A DNA stretch of 64,000 bases from Centipeda infelix ATCC 43532. Its GTDB lineage: Bacteria; Bacillota; Negativicutes; Selenomonadales; Selenomonadaceae. This document shows positions 10,080 through 18,606 of the stretch, one piece after another. The number at the start of each line of letters is the position of its first letter. Positions within the stretch are counted from its first letter, which is position 1. The notes under the pieces are model-generated. The model made no database searches and was not told where the DNA came from. It was given only the letters and a program-made list of their open reading frames with translations. The translations under genes were made by a program, and so were the position numbers. Where the stretch lies: the NCBI RefSeq assembly GCF_000234095.1, contig NZ_JH376798.1, positions 339,424 to 403,423 on the forward strand, given 5' to 3'.

Positions 10080-10892
10080 ATGAAGCGATGGGTCTGTCTT
10101 TCGGTGCTTGTCCTGCTGTGTTCCATGCTTTTGGGTTGTGATTTTTGGGTGACGGAAAACAGCGATCCTGCTGCGGCAGATGAGGTTGCCGTGCGTGTCA
10201 ATGACACGTTTCATGCCTATGGGACACATGTTGTGCCGGAGTCGGTGCAGGTCGAGCGGGAGAAGCCGTTTCAGAAGAATGTCTATGCGCTCTATGACGA
10301 AGGAAACGGGATTCACTTCACCTGCACGGCGGAGATTCGGCGCGCTCATTTCCCCTATCCATTCCTCTATCGCGATACGGATGCCGCTGCGACGTATGCG
10401 GAGGCGTATTTCGCTCATCTCTATCCCAAGGTGTGTGCCATCACGTCGGGATATCATCTCACGGCGGCTTCTCCGGAGGAGGCAGAGGCACTGCGGGAGT
10501 GTTCGCTGACAGATCCCATACAGGGGGATACGCTCTTTGGAAAGGGGGATATCATCTTCCTCCATGAGGCACACGGAGCGGATGTGGTACGTGTGTGTCG
10601 GGAGCTGCATGCGCTCTACCGTCCACAGGGCGACGACACGCTGCTCGCTGAGGCACATGGGCGCAGGATTACGTTTTACTATTTGCCGACGCACACGGAG
10701 GATCGGACGCGTGCCGTTCGGGTGATGACGTTCTATCTGCGCGCGGAGGGAGACTGGACGGCGACGCTGTACGAGAATCCAGGGCATTCGTCCGGTGAGA
10801 AGGACACGGCGGTCTTGGAGGAGCGTCTGGCGCACTATTTTGAGGTATGTCAAAGGTCAGCAAAGGCGTATCTCAGAGATCATAAGCAATAA
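10080..10892 (+). CDS. putative lipoprotein of unknown function
   Basis: 270 residues. The N-terminus MKRWVCLSVLVLLCSMLLGC is a lipoprotein signal with lipobox LLGC, so the mature protein begins at Cys20 and is lipid-anchored. The rest is soluble, mixed alpha/beta, without a family I recognise. The ATG lies 11 bases after the glycosyltransferase stop, and an in-frame GTG at 10065 overlaps that gene, suggesting translational coupling. A functional link to the glycosyltransferase is possible but unproven. Confidence 0.7.
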   Translation: MKRWVCLSVLVLLCSMLLGCDFWVTENSDPAAADEVAVRVNDTFHAYGTHVVPESVQVEREKPFQKNVYALYDEGNGIHFTCTAEIRRAHFPYPFLYRDTDAAATYAEAYFAHLYPKVCAITSGYHLTAASPEEAEALRECSLTDPIQGDTLFGKGDIIFLHEAHGADVVRVCRELHALYRPQGDDTLLAEAHGRRITFYYLPTHTEDRTRAVRVMTFYLRAEGDWTATLYENPGHSSGEKDTAVLEERLAHYFEVCQRSAKAYLRDHKQ

Positions 10893-10896
10893 AATA

Positions 10897-10935
10897 AGGG
10901 CTTCTCTGCGAGGATGTTCCGCAGAAAAGCCCTTA
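10897..10935. terminator. bidirectional terminator
   Basis: AAGGGCTT-C-TCTGCG ... CGCAGA-A-AAGCCCTT lies between the convergent lipoprotein and autotransporter genes. Confidence 0.75.
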
Positions 10936-10954
10936 ATTTGTTGTCAGTGATTTT

Positions 10955-13747
10955 TTAGAAGCTGAATCGCACGCCCACATCTGCACGCCAGTCATTCTTG
11001 AGCGCTGCACCGAAATCCTTTGTGAGGGTTCCGTAGACATAGGCTGCGTTACTGAGTTTGTAGCTGCCGCCAAACTCGACATCCAGCCAGGTGTCTTTCA
11101 GATCCACCTCGGTGCTGCTCGTCGGCTCACTGGGTGCGCTGTAGGTGTTCCTGACCTTGGCACTAAACTCATGCGCAAGCGCGAGTTTCAAGAAGATGTT
11201 GCTCTTCTCGGTTTCCTGACCGATGCCGATACCGATGCGTCCAATGGTCGAGTTGATGGCATCCTGCTGAACGTGCAGCACTTTGCCGGGGATGTCGCTC
11301 GCAGCATCGTAGTTCTTGCCCGCGAGATGCCCCATCGTCAGCTCGACGCTTGGGTCGATGTAGAAGCCGTGCGGCTGTGCGATACGCTTGCCGTATTCCA
11401 TGCTGAGCGATACGCCGTTTGTACGGTAGTCTGCCTCGACACGGTGTCCCATATCATTGAACACCTTGTATTCGTTCTGAATGTTGCTGAACTTGCCGAT
11501 GACATCGAGATAGTCACCGCGCTTGCCCTGATGAAGCGCATAGACGGCCAGTCCGCCGAGGTGTCCCGTGCCGCTGCCGCTCCCATAGGAAACGCTGGAT
11601 TTTCCATACTCTCCAGCGACGCCGAATGTCCAGTCACGCACCTTCTGATCGTAGCCGACCTGCATGATGTTGTACCGCTGGCTCATGTTCGTGCGCTGTT
11701 CATTCAGGCTCATCTTACCGCCGAGGTACCGCGCCCAAACGCCGCGCTCCGCACTGTTCAGACGCAGCTCGCCCATGCGGCGCTGCAGATCGTTGTTGTT
11801 GCCGCGCCAGAAAATGGCAGACCCCGTCGCTGCACTCTTTGCACCGCGCATGATCTGTGTCTCCGAATCACCACGCGTGACCTTCGTCTCCATATCGGTG
11901 TCGATGAGGTCATTCGACTGCGGCGAACGCTTGGACGCACCTGTAAATTCACCCTGTCCGTCCGCCTTGTAGCCGATCTCTCCATAGCGGAGGGATGCCG
12001 ATGCCGCGGTCAGCCCCTCGGCGATCTCAACGAGACCCCGGAGGTTGCGCTCCCCCTGTGCATAGCCCTGATAGCGCAGCTTGCCCGCGAGCGCATTCAG
12101 TGTTTCGTTGACCTTTGCCTTCTCTGCGGCATCCTCCGAGGAGGTGTTGAGGCCTGTGTTGTCTGTGCGCAGTGTGATGAGCGAGCCGGGAGCAGCCTGT
12201 TTGACAATGAAGTCGCCGCCTGCGATGCTGCCGTCCGCCTTGCGCCCATAGATGACGCGCTCATAGCCGCGGTAGCTGTTGACGGTGATCGGCGTATCCT
12301 CCTGCTGGAAGATATTGCCCTGCTGCCGATAGGTTGCACCGCCGAAGAGGGTGCGTACCTTGCTGCCCTTGTAGAGGTAGGTCTCTGCGTTCTCACGTGC
12401 CTGTACGGCCTTTGCCCGATGTGCGCCGAGCCACTGGTTGTTCCACTGTGCGCCGCCCGAAAGATAGAGATCGACACCGGAGTCGTATTTGTTCGCACCG
12501 CTTTCCTCGTACTCGTTCAGAATGCCGCCCGTGAGCACGGAGTCTGCCGTGGGCAGCGAGAGGGAGATAAAGGAGCCGTGCTTGTCCGGATTCGGATCCA
12601 TGCCGTAGTTCTTGTGGATGACACCGAGATTGCCGGTGATGTTCACGCGACGCATACCGCGCTCCTGCCCGAGTTTGCCCGTGTTCATAAAGACAGAGCC
12701 TTCTTCGGCGAGAAGGGCATAGGTATCCGATGTCGTGAGTGCGTGCGTCTTGATCGTGCCGCCACCCACAGTGATGTATCCGTCCTTGTTCGCCTGCAGA
12801 CCGACGCCTACGACATCCATATCAAGGTCGCCGTGGAGGGTGAACCTCGTGTTGTTGTTGTCCCCATCGCCGCTGACTCCGCCATAGCCCGCATAGACGC
12901 CGCTCATGTAGTAGTGGGCGACATCCGCGCCGGGCGCATCGCCGCGCGTTGCCGGCGCAGCATTGGCAAGGCGGAGCTTCAGATTGCCGTTGATCGTCAG
13001 CTGTCCGCCGTCGAGGAGGTAGAGCCCTGTCACATTCTTGTGCGCATTACCGCCGCCGGAGCCGGAGACATCGACGGTGACGTTGTCATTCCAGAAAACC
13101 TTTTTGTTGTCAATCAGCCGATAGCCGATGCTAGCGCCTGTCGAATGCTTTTCGATCTTGCGCTCGGTGGTCGGCAGCGGAAGAGTGTCCGTGCTCGTGT
13201 AAGCGCCTTTGCCATCGGGGGTATAGCTGATCTCCCCGACCTTGAGCACGGCTGCCGGGGCGGTTAGACCCTCGGCGATCTCCACCTGTCCCGTGAGGTT
13301 GCGTTCGCCGCTCTGGTAGGCGACGTAGTGCAGCTTTTGCGCGAGGCTGTTGAGTGTGTCGTTGACCTTCAAGCGATCCATCGGATCCGCCGAGCCCGTG
13401 TTCAGCCCCGTGTTATCCGTCCGCAGGATGATGCCGGAGTTTGGCGCGGCGTGTTTCACGACGAAGTCCCCGGACTCGAAGACGCCTTTTGCATTGCGCT
13501 CGTAGATGACGCGCTGCCAGCCGCTGTAGTTCTCAACGGTGATTGGCTTGGACTCCTGCTGGAAGATCGTTCCGGCGGTATTGCGCGTTGCGCCGCCAAC
13601 GAGATTGCGGACCTTGCTGCCTGTGTAAAGGTAGGATTTCTTGGAGCCCTGATCGGCAGGACGATCCGACACAGCGACGCGTTTCGCGCCAATCCATACC
13701 CCCTTATAAAATTGAAGCACTCGCTTATTTGTCGTGATTGCAAGCAA
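10955..13747 (-). CDS. autotransporter, 5'-truncated (no signal peptide)
   Basis: A 930-residue frame. The last about 280 residues form an autotransporter beta-barrel that ends in DVGVRFSF with the expected terminal Phe. The passenger contains two related blocks, about residues 30-180 and 445-605, each with YLYxGSKVRxLxGGAT, NIFQQE/TIFQQE, RTDNTGLNT and GLVEIAEGLTA-like segments. The frame opens at a TTG with no ribosome site and no Sec signal; an in-frame TAA lies three codons upstream, and the DNA beyond is AT-rich and noncoding. A 9-bp inverted repeat (13723-13753) straddles the first codons. The gene is either a broken remnant or a silent cassette awaiting recombination with a promoter and signal sequence. 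Confidence 0.75.
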   Translation of the reverse strand: MLAITTNKRVLQFYKGVWIGAKRVAVSDRPADQGSKKSYLYTGSKVRNLVGGATRNTAGTIFQQESKPITVENYSGWQRVIYERNAKGVFESGDFVVKHAAPNSGIILRTDNTGLNTGSADPMDRLKVNDTLNSLAQKLHYVAYQSGERNLTGQVEIAEGLTAPAAVLKVGEISYTPDGKGAYTSTDTLPLPTTERKIEKHSTGASIGYRLIDNKKVFWNDNVTVDVSGSGGGNAHKNVTGLYLLDGGQLTINGNLKLRLANAAPATRGDAPGADVAHYYMSGVYAGYGGVSGDGDNNNTRFTLHGDLDMDVVGVGLQANKDGYITVGGGTIKTHALTTSDTYALLAEEGSVFMNTGKLGQERGMRRVNITGNLGVIHKNYGMDPNPDKHGSFISLSLPTADSVLTGGILNEYEESGANKYDSGVDLYLSGGAQWNNQWLGAHRAKAVQARENAETYLYKGSKVRTLFGGATYRQQGNIFQQEDTPITVNSYRGYERVIYGRKADGSIAGGDFIVKQAAPGSLITLRTDNTGLNTSSEDAAEKAKVNETLNALAGKLRYQGYAQGERNLRGLVEIAEGLTAASASLRYGEIGYKADGQGEFTGASKRSPQSNDLIDTDMETKVTRGDSETQIMRGAKSAATGSAIFWRGNNNDLQRRMGELRLNSAERGVWARYLGGKMSLNEQRTNMSQRYNIMQVGYDQKVRDWTFGVAGEYGKSSVSYGSGSGTGHLGGLAVYALHQGKRGDYLDVIGKFSNIQNEYKVFNDMGHRVEADYRTNGVSLSMEYGKRIAQPHGFYIDPSVELTMGHLAGKNYDAASDIPGKVLHVQQDAINSTIGRIGIGIGQETEKSNIFLKLALAHEFSAKVRNTYSAPSEPTSSTEVDLKDTWLDVEFGGSYKLSNAAYVYGTLTKDFGAALKNDWRADVGVRFSF

Positions 13748-13753
13748 ATAAGC
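13723..13753. repeat. inverted repeat at the truncated autotransporter start
   Basis: GCTTATTTG and CAAATAAGC are separated by 13 bases and lie exactly where the open frame begins. Beyond it, 13754-13855 is about three-quarters AT, unlike the GC-rich surroundings. It could be a recombinase site or a deletion scar. Confidence 0.45.
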
Positions 13754-13861
13754 ACATTAAATCGAAGCATATCATTTGAAACGAGATTAAGAAAATATAT
13801 TTTATTTATATAGCGAACTATTATTCCTGTGATTCGTTTATAGGTGTATCTATGCAAAAAA

Positions 13862-13903
13862 GGGCTGCTGCACAAAGACAGAAACGTCTTTGTGCAGCAG
13901 CCC
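13862..13903 (-). terminator. malic enzyme terminator
   Basis: An 18-bp perfect stem, GGGCTGCTGCACAAAGAC with its complement and a 6-base loop, followed on the minus strand by six T residues. Its CTGCTGCAC core recurs in several other terminators of the window. Confidence 0.9.
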
Positions 13904-13922
13904 CAGTGATGTTCTATGCGAT

Positions 13923-15167
13923 TTAGGCAACCGTATGTCCGAGCAGTTCGCGCGTATGGGCGGCGACGGCCTCGGGGGTGATGTCCGTCAGGCGGGCAAC
14001 ACCGGTGTCGAGTGCCGCCTTTGCGACGGCGGCAGCGACGGTCGGAGCGACGCGCGGGTCGAGCGGGCTTGCGATGATGTTGGTCTCGTTGAGCTCGCAC
14101 TCGGGGATGAGGGAGGCAATCGCATTGGCTGCGGCGATCTTCATCTCATCGTTGATCTCCTTCGCACGCACGTCGAGCGCCCCACGGAAGATGCCGGGGA
14201 ATGCGAGGAGGTTATTGACCTGGTTCGGGAAGTCGGAGCGGCCCGTGCAGACGATGCGTGCACCCGCCGCCTTTGCCTCGTTGGGCAAAATCTCGGGGAC
14301 GGGGTTTGCCATCGCCATGATGACGGGATCCGCATTCATGCTCTTGATCATCTCGGGCGTGAGGCTGCCGGGCGCGGAGACACCGATAAAGATGTCCTTG
14401 TCCTTGATGATCTGCGCGAGTGTGCCCTTTTCCTTCTGGCGGTTGGAGACCTTTGCAAGGGCGTCCTTGTACGGGTTCATGTTCTCGGTACGCCCCTCGT
14501 AGACCGCGCCCGTGGTGTCGCAGAGAACGACGGTCTGGATGCCGTAGGCAAAGAGGAGGCGCGCGATCGCCTGTCCTGCCGCGCCCGCGCCGTTGATGAC
14601 GATCTTCGCCGCACGCAGATCGCGGTCGAGGTACTTGTATGCGTTGAGGAGCGCGGAGACGACGACGATCGCCGTGCCGTGCTGGTCATCATGGAATACG
14701 GGGATGTCGAGGGTCTTCTTGAGCTCGTTCTCGATGTCAAAGCACTGGGGGGCCTTGATGTCTTCAAGGTTGATGCCGCCGTAGGTGGGGGCGATCAGCT
14801 GGCAGACCTTGATCACATCCTCGACTTTCTGGCTGTTCACGCAGACCGGGACGGAGTCCACGCCCGCGAAGCCCTTGAAGAGGATGGATTTGCCCTCCAT
14901 GACGGGCAGTCCTGCGCCTGCGCCGATGTTGCCGAGGCCGAGGACGGCGGTGCCGTTCGTGACGACGGCGACCATGTTGCCCTTGGTGGTGTAGTCGTAG
15001 ATGGTCTCGGGGTTCTCCTTGATCGCCAGGCACGGTGCGGCAACGCCCGGTGTATAGGCGCGGCTGAGGTCGTCACGCGTGCCGAGGGGGACGGTCGGGG
15101 TGACGGCGAGTTTGCCGTGATAACGCTTGTGAAGTTCGAGTGCCTCTGCGTCAAATTTGCTTGCCAT
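13923..15167 (-). CDS. NAD(P)-dependent malic enzyme
   Basis: A 414-residue short-form bacterial malic enzyme, converting malate to pyruvate and CO2 with reduction of NAD(P). Visible are the catalytic region YTPGVAAPC, the Lys of FKGFAGVD, the metal-binding segment VFHDDQHGTAIV, and the nucleotide-binding NGAGAAGQAIARLL. The length matches the YtsJ/MaeB core without a phosphotransacetylase tail. AAAGGAA lies eight bases before the ATG. It is a single gene with a strong terminator. Malate metabolism fits a fermenter that also carries a dicarboxylate transporter at 336-1883. A TATAAT at 15225-15220 is a likely -10. Confidence 0.9.
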   Translation of the reverse strand: MASKFDAEALELHKRYHGKLAVTPTVPLGTRDDLSRAYTPGVAAPCLAIKENPETIYDYTTKGNMVAVVTNGTAVLGLGNIGAGAGLPVMEGKSILFKGFAGVDSVPVCVNSQKVEDVIKVCQLIAPTYGGINLEDIKAPQCFDIENELKKTLDIPVFHDDQHGTAIVVVSALLNAYKYLDRDLRAAKIVINGAGAAGQAIARLLFAYGIQTVVLCDTTGAVYEGRTENMNPYKDALAKVSNRQKEKGTLAQIIKDKDIFIGVSAPGSLTPEMIKSMNADPVIMAMANPVPEILPNEAKAAGARIVCTGRSDFPNQVNNLLAFPGIFRGALDVRAKEINDEMKIAAANAIASLIPECELNETNIIASPLDPRVAPTVAAAVAKAALDTGVARLTDITPEAVAAHTRELLGHTVA

Positions 15168-15342
15168 GATGAATCTTCCTTTCTGTGGGAAATCTCCCGC
15201 TGCTCTCCTAATGAAATAAATTATATTATTGTATGTATCTGTACCGATATGATGTCCGATGCAAACGCTTTGTTGCGCAAGGGATCACGTACTTCCTAGG
15301 GGTTGCTTTTGGACATCAGAACCTTGCATCAGCACAATCGTG

Positions 15343-16674
15343 CTATTCCTCCTTGCCGGAACCTGCACTCCCGCGCGTGGGTGCATCGGTGTCCGCACTG
15401 CGGCTTGTCCGCGCGGAGGACTGCTCCGCGGGAGCATCTGCGCTCTGTCGCGTGCTTGCGTGGCGGCCTGTATCGGAGGTGGCTGTGGTATCGCTGCTGC
15501 GTCCGGGACGCGACGCGCTCTCGTCCGCCGAATCACGCGCATTGGTCCGCGTACGATCGGAGGAGCTGTCCTTGCGCGTATCGCGGCTTTCTTTGGCATC
15601 CTTGTCGGATTTTTTCCGACTGTTGCCCAGTGCCTCGTCGGCACTGACGGCACGTCCGACGGAGGTATCTCCCTCAGGGATCTCGGTCGCTCCTGCGGGG
15701 ATGGAGTCCTCGTACTCCTGTACGGCGCGCTCCATGCGGCTGCGATCGTTGTTCGTGAGTGTAACGCCGAGTGCGCTCGCCATGCCGCGCCGCAGCTGTG
15801 CCATGTCGGGGATCCAGTAGCTCACGCCGTCGATGTAAAGCGGGCGTCCGGGGACCATGTCGGTGCGCAGCCCCTTTGCTTGCGACTCCTTGAGGGTGCC
15901 GATGAACTCAAGCATCTGGCGGACGCTGAGGTCGGTCTTGACGCTGTCGATGACGCTGCTGATGATGCCCGGCAGGCGTGGCAGGATCGCAGGCGTGGTG
16001 ACGGCATCGACACAGGCGCGCATGAACTTCTGCTGGCGCTTGACGCGTCCGATGTCGCCCTCCTCGTCGCGATAGCGGACGTAGGTGACGGCGGTCTTGC
16101 CGTCCATGTGCTGCAGTCCCGGGCGCAGGTCGATGATGAGCCCCCCGTCGTCATCCCACGGATCTTCGTAGTACATCCGCTTTTCCACGTTGATGTCGAT
16201 GCCGCCGATGGCATCGATGATCTTTTGGAATGCGTGGGTGTTGATGATGATGTAGTGGTCGATGCGTACGCCGAGGAAATCTTCGACCGTGCGCTGCGTC
16301 AGTTTCTCTCCGCCGTATGCGTATGCGGCGTTGATCTTGTCGTAGCCGTTGCGGGGAATCGCCACGCGCGTATCGCGCGGGATCGAAAGAAGCGAGGTCT
16401 CGTTCCGCACGGGGTCGATTGTCGCGACCATGAGCGTATCGCTGCGCCCCACATCGTCCTCGCGCTCGTCAACCCCCATAATCATGATCGTCGCCTTGTC
16501 CTTTGCGACGAGGAGCTCTTCCTTGTGGTCGGTCTTTGCGCGGTCGAGCAGACTGCTCTGGGCGAAGAATGCACCCGCAACTGCCGCGAGGACAAAGATG
16601 AAGATGGTGCCGAGCAGAACGTACGGCCAGACCCTCTTCTTCGTTGTACGTCTCTTGGGTGGTAATGTTGTCAA
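15343..16674 (-). CDS. LytR-CpsA-Psr (LCP) family protein
   Basis: About 443 residues. One N-terminal membrane helix (WPYVLLGTIFIFVLAAVAGAFF) precedes an extracytoplasmic LCP domain (about residues 65-290) with MIMGVDERED, RSDTLMVATIDP, SIPRDTRVAI and the Arg-rich site YRDEEGDIGRVKRQQ. LCP proteins attach or transfer lipid-linked glycopolymers at the envelope. The final about 100 residues are a Ser/Asp/Arg/Thr-rich, probably disordered tail. The start is uncertain: TTG at 16674 lies 12 bases after GGAAAGG, while an ATG at 16824 would add 50 unlikely residues. The polymer handled in this diderm is unknown. Confidence 0.8.
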   Translation of the reverse strand: MTTLPPKRRTTKKRVWPYVLLGTIFIFVLAAVAGAFFAQSSLLDRAKTDHKEELLVAKDKATIMIMGVDEREDDVGRSDTLMVATIDPVRNETSLLSIPRDTRVAIPRNGYDKINAAYAYGGEKLTQRTVEDFLGVRIDHYIIINTHAFQKIIDAIGGIDINVEKRMYYEDPWDDDGGLIIDLRPGLQHMDGKTAVTYVRYRDEEGDIGRVKRQQKFMRACVDAVTTPAILPRLPGIISSVIDSVKTDLSVRQMLEFIGTLKESQAKGLRTDMVPGRPLYIDGVSYWIPDMAQLRRGMASALGVTLTNNDRSRMERAVQEYEDSIPAGATEIPEGDTSVGRAVSADEALGNSRKKSDKDAKESRDTRKDSSSDRTRTNARDSADESASRPGRSSDTTATSDTGRHASTRQSADAPAEQSSARTSRSADTDAPTRGSAGSGKEE

Positions 16675-16923
16675 AGCAGGATCGATCCTTTCCTCCCCTA
16701 TATTCCCGTGATGTGTTGCTCTGCACGAACGTCCATGCAGGGCAGCGCACCGTATGATCGAAAGATTCCCTACCTGTGGCGGATGTGTATTCAGTACTGC
16801 CGCCTTGCGTTCAGGCGCGTGCACTGATAGAATAACCTCATCCGTTCAGTATCACATAATATATAGCAAATGCGCGGAATATGCAAGGGCTTCTTCAATA
16901 GAATCCAGAAAGGACGCGGCTTC

Positions 16924-17397
16924 ATGGGTGTTGAAATCGAACGAAAATTCAAGGTAAACGATAGCTTTCGTCCGACAACCGTCGGTATCGAAATGGCACA
17001 GGGCTATCTCTCGCGTGACCCGAGCCGAACCGTACGAATCCGAACGGCAGGGAGGCAGGGCTTCCTGACGATCAAGGGCAAAACAGAAGGGGCGCGGCGG
17101 CTCGAATACGAGTACGAGATTCCCCATGCCGAGGCGCAGGAACTGTTCACACTCTGCGACGAGCCTCTTGTGGAAAAGACACGCTATGTGGAAAACTATG
17201 CCGGGCACGTCTGGGAGGTGGATGTGTTCCACGGGGCAAACGAAGGGCTCATTGTCGCCGAAATCGAGCTCACCTCCGAGACGGAGGTGTTCGCTCTGCC
17301 CGCGTGGGCAGGGGCGGAGGTAACGGGACTGAAACGCTACTACAACGCGGCTCTGATTGCACATCCCTACCGTTTGTGGAGGGCGGAGGAACGCTGA
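16924..17397 (+). CDS. CYTH domain protein (triphosphate tunnel metalloenzyme)
   Basis: 157 residues. The N-terminal GVEIERKF is the ExExK signature of CYTH/TTM enzymes, followed by the usual strands with basic residues (RTVRIRTAG, FLTIKGKTEG) and acidic ones (EYEYEIP, VAEIELTSE). The family acts on inorganic triphosphate, thiamine triphosphate or nucleotide substrates with a divalent metal. The ATG is nine bases after AAAGGA; an earlier in-frame ATG lacks a site. The region between the LCP start and this gene (16675-16923) presumably holds both promoters, but I see no convincing -35/-10 pair. Confidence 0.85.
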   Translation: MGVEIERKFKVNDSFRPTTVGIEMAQGYLSRDPSRTVRIRTAGRQGFLTIKGKTEGARRLEYEYEIPHAEAQELFTLCDEPLVEKTRYVENYAGHVWEVDVFHGANEGLIVAEIELTSETEVFALPAWAGAEVTGLKRYYNAALIAHPYRLWRAEER

Positions 17398-17440
17398 CGG
17401 GATTGCACAAAACCGTGGGCGTACAGCAAAATAAAATCCA

Positions 17441-17685
17441 CTGTTTTATCCCACAGGAGTGTGGATAAGTTATGTGCCTTATCGTACAAAATATAGATTT
17501 TCAGATATTTTTCACTCCATATATGGGGTTATCCACCATTTTATCCACATTATCCACAGAAATTGTAAATTCGTTCGTAAAAATTATGCACACTGTGTAA
17601 AACTATGTGGATAAAGGCGTTTTCGGGATTTTGAACAATTTTGTCCACAGAGTTCTGCACAGCTGTGGATAATGTGGAACAGTGC
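17441..17685. other. DnaA-box cluster, candidate oriC
   Basis: Five perfect DnaA boxes (TTATCCACA or its complement) lie at 17460-17468, 17541-17549, 17550-17558, 17606-17614 and 17664-17672. One-mismatch boxes are at 17529-17537 and 17641-17649. Two perfect boxes abut in tandem. An AT-rich tract (17479-17528) could unwind. The whole 17398-17766 stretch is noncoding. Several rightward housekeeping genes (rplI, dnaB, parA, parB) and leftward gyrA point away from it, and parS sites lie 33-35 kb away. There is no dnaA or dnaN beside it, so it may be a secondary DnaA-binding locus. Confidence 0.65.
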
Positions 17686-17766
17686 TCATATGTACTCCTT
17701 GCGAACGCATCGTTACGCTGCCGAGTACAGATTTATCAAAGGTATATTATAGAAGGGAAGTAACTC

Positions 17767-18444
17767 ATGCAGGAATGGGAAATCTGCCTGCGCCTCGTGC
17801 TTGCGTGCGCGATGGGCGGGATCATCGGCTACGAGCGGCAGATGCGGCACAAGTCGGCGGGGCTCAGGACGAATATGCTGGTCGCGCTCGGCGCGTGCCT
17901 GATCATGATCCTGTCACAGGCACTCTACGACAATGTGGAGGGAAAGACGAACGCCGATCCCGCACGTCTGGCGGCACAGGTTGTCTCCGGTATCGGTTTC
18001 CTTGGTGCGGGGGCGATCATGAAGGAGGGGCTGACCGTTACGGGGCTTACGACGGCAGCGACGCTCTGGGTTGTTGCGGGCGTGGGGCTCGCCGTCGGTG
18101 CGGGCTTCTACCTCGGTGCGGGCGTGACAACGGCGATTGTCTTTCTGATCCTCGGCAACCTCTCGCGCCTTGACGCATGGGTCGACCACGATCACATGCT
18201 CTCGCTCTCCATCCATACCGTCGACCGCCCGGGACAGATCATGCGCATCAGTGCGTGCATCGAGGATCTGCACCTGCGTTCGCGCGGTGTGAAGGTCAAG
18301 ACCGACGAGGACGAGGCGGAGACTGACGGCGAGCGGCGCGTCTACCTCAACTTCGAGGTGTATAACGGCGAACACCTGAAGCCCACCTTCATCGTCGATA
18401 CCCTCCGTCAGATCGACGGTGTACTGCGCGTAGATCTGGTGTAA
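17767..18444 (+). CDS. MgtC/SapB family membrane protein
   Basis: 225 residues. Residues about 1-140 form four or five membrane helices with the MgtC signature GGIIGYERQMRHKSAGLRTNMLVALGAC and GIGFLGAGAIMKEG. A soluble C-terminal ACT-like domain follows (about 145-225). Relatives are tied to magnesium limitation and membrane-potential control. AAGGGAAG precedes the ATG by six bases. It is alone in its unit, flanked by the DnaA-box cluster and a terminator. Confidence 0.85.
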   Translation: MQEWEICLRLVLACAMGGIIGYERQMRHKSAGLRTNMLVALGACLIMILSQALYDNVEGKTNADPARLAAQVVSGIGFLGAGAIMKEGLTVTGLTTAATLWVVAGVGLAVGAGFYLGAGVTTAIVFLILGNLSRLDAWVDHDHMLSLSIHTVDRPGQIMRISACIEDLHLRSRGVKVKTDEDEAETDGERRVYLNFEVYNGEHLKPTFIVDTLRQIDGVLRVDLV

Positions 18445-18464
18445 TTGCTGCAGACGAAACAAAG

Positions 18465-18507
18465 AGAGACTGCTGCGTGAGGGGCGAATCTTCGTGCAGC
18501 AGTCTCT
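18465..18507 (+). terminator. mgtC terminator
   Basis: AGAGACTGCTGC ... GCAGCAGTCTCT with a 19-base loop. The stem has the CTGCTGC core shared with other terminators here. The T-run is weak. Confidence 0.6.
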
Positions 18508-18521
18508 GTTGGAAAGTGTGT

Positions 18522-18595
18522 TTGAACTTTATCTATCATTGTCGTATCATGTGATTGAAACATCCTGGGCAGGAGGAATCCTGCGGCGATACAAG
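18522..18595 (+). repeat. second copy of the toxin promoter and leader
   Basis: TTGAAC (18522-18527), 17 bases, TATCAT (18545-18550), then about 45 bases nearly identical to 17-60, including the hairpin GCAGGA-GGAA-TCCTGC. The stem is kept while the loop changes from GCAA to GGAA, still GNRA. Similarity stops at about 18592, with no peptide frame. Any transcript would run rightward, antisense to the 3' end of the threonine aldolase gene. Confidence 0.65.
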
Positions 18596-18606
18596 CAAAT
18601 TTTCTC

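Noticed and set aside
11171-13267. 698-codon plus-strand frame across the truncated autotransporter
   Set aside because: It is antisense to an autotransporter with an intact barrel and a C-terminal Phe; no start signal.
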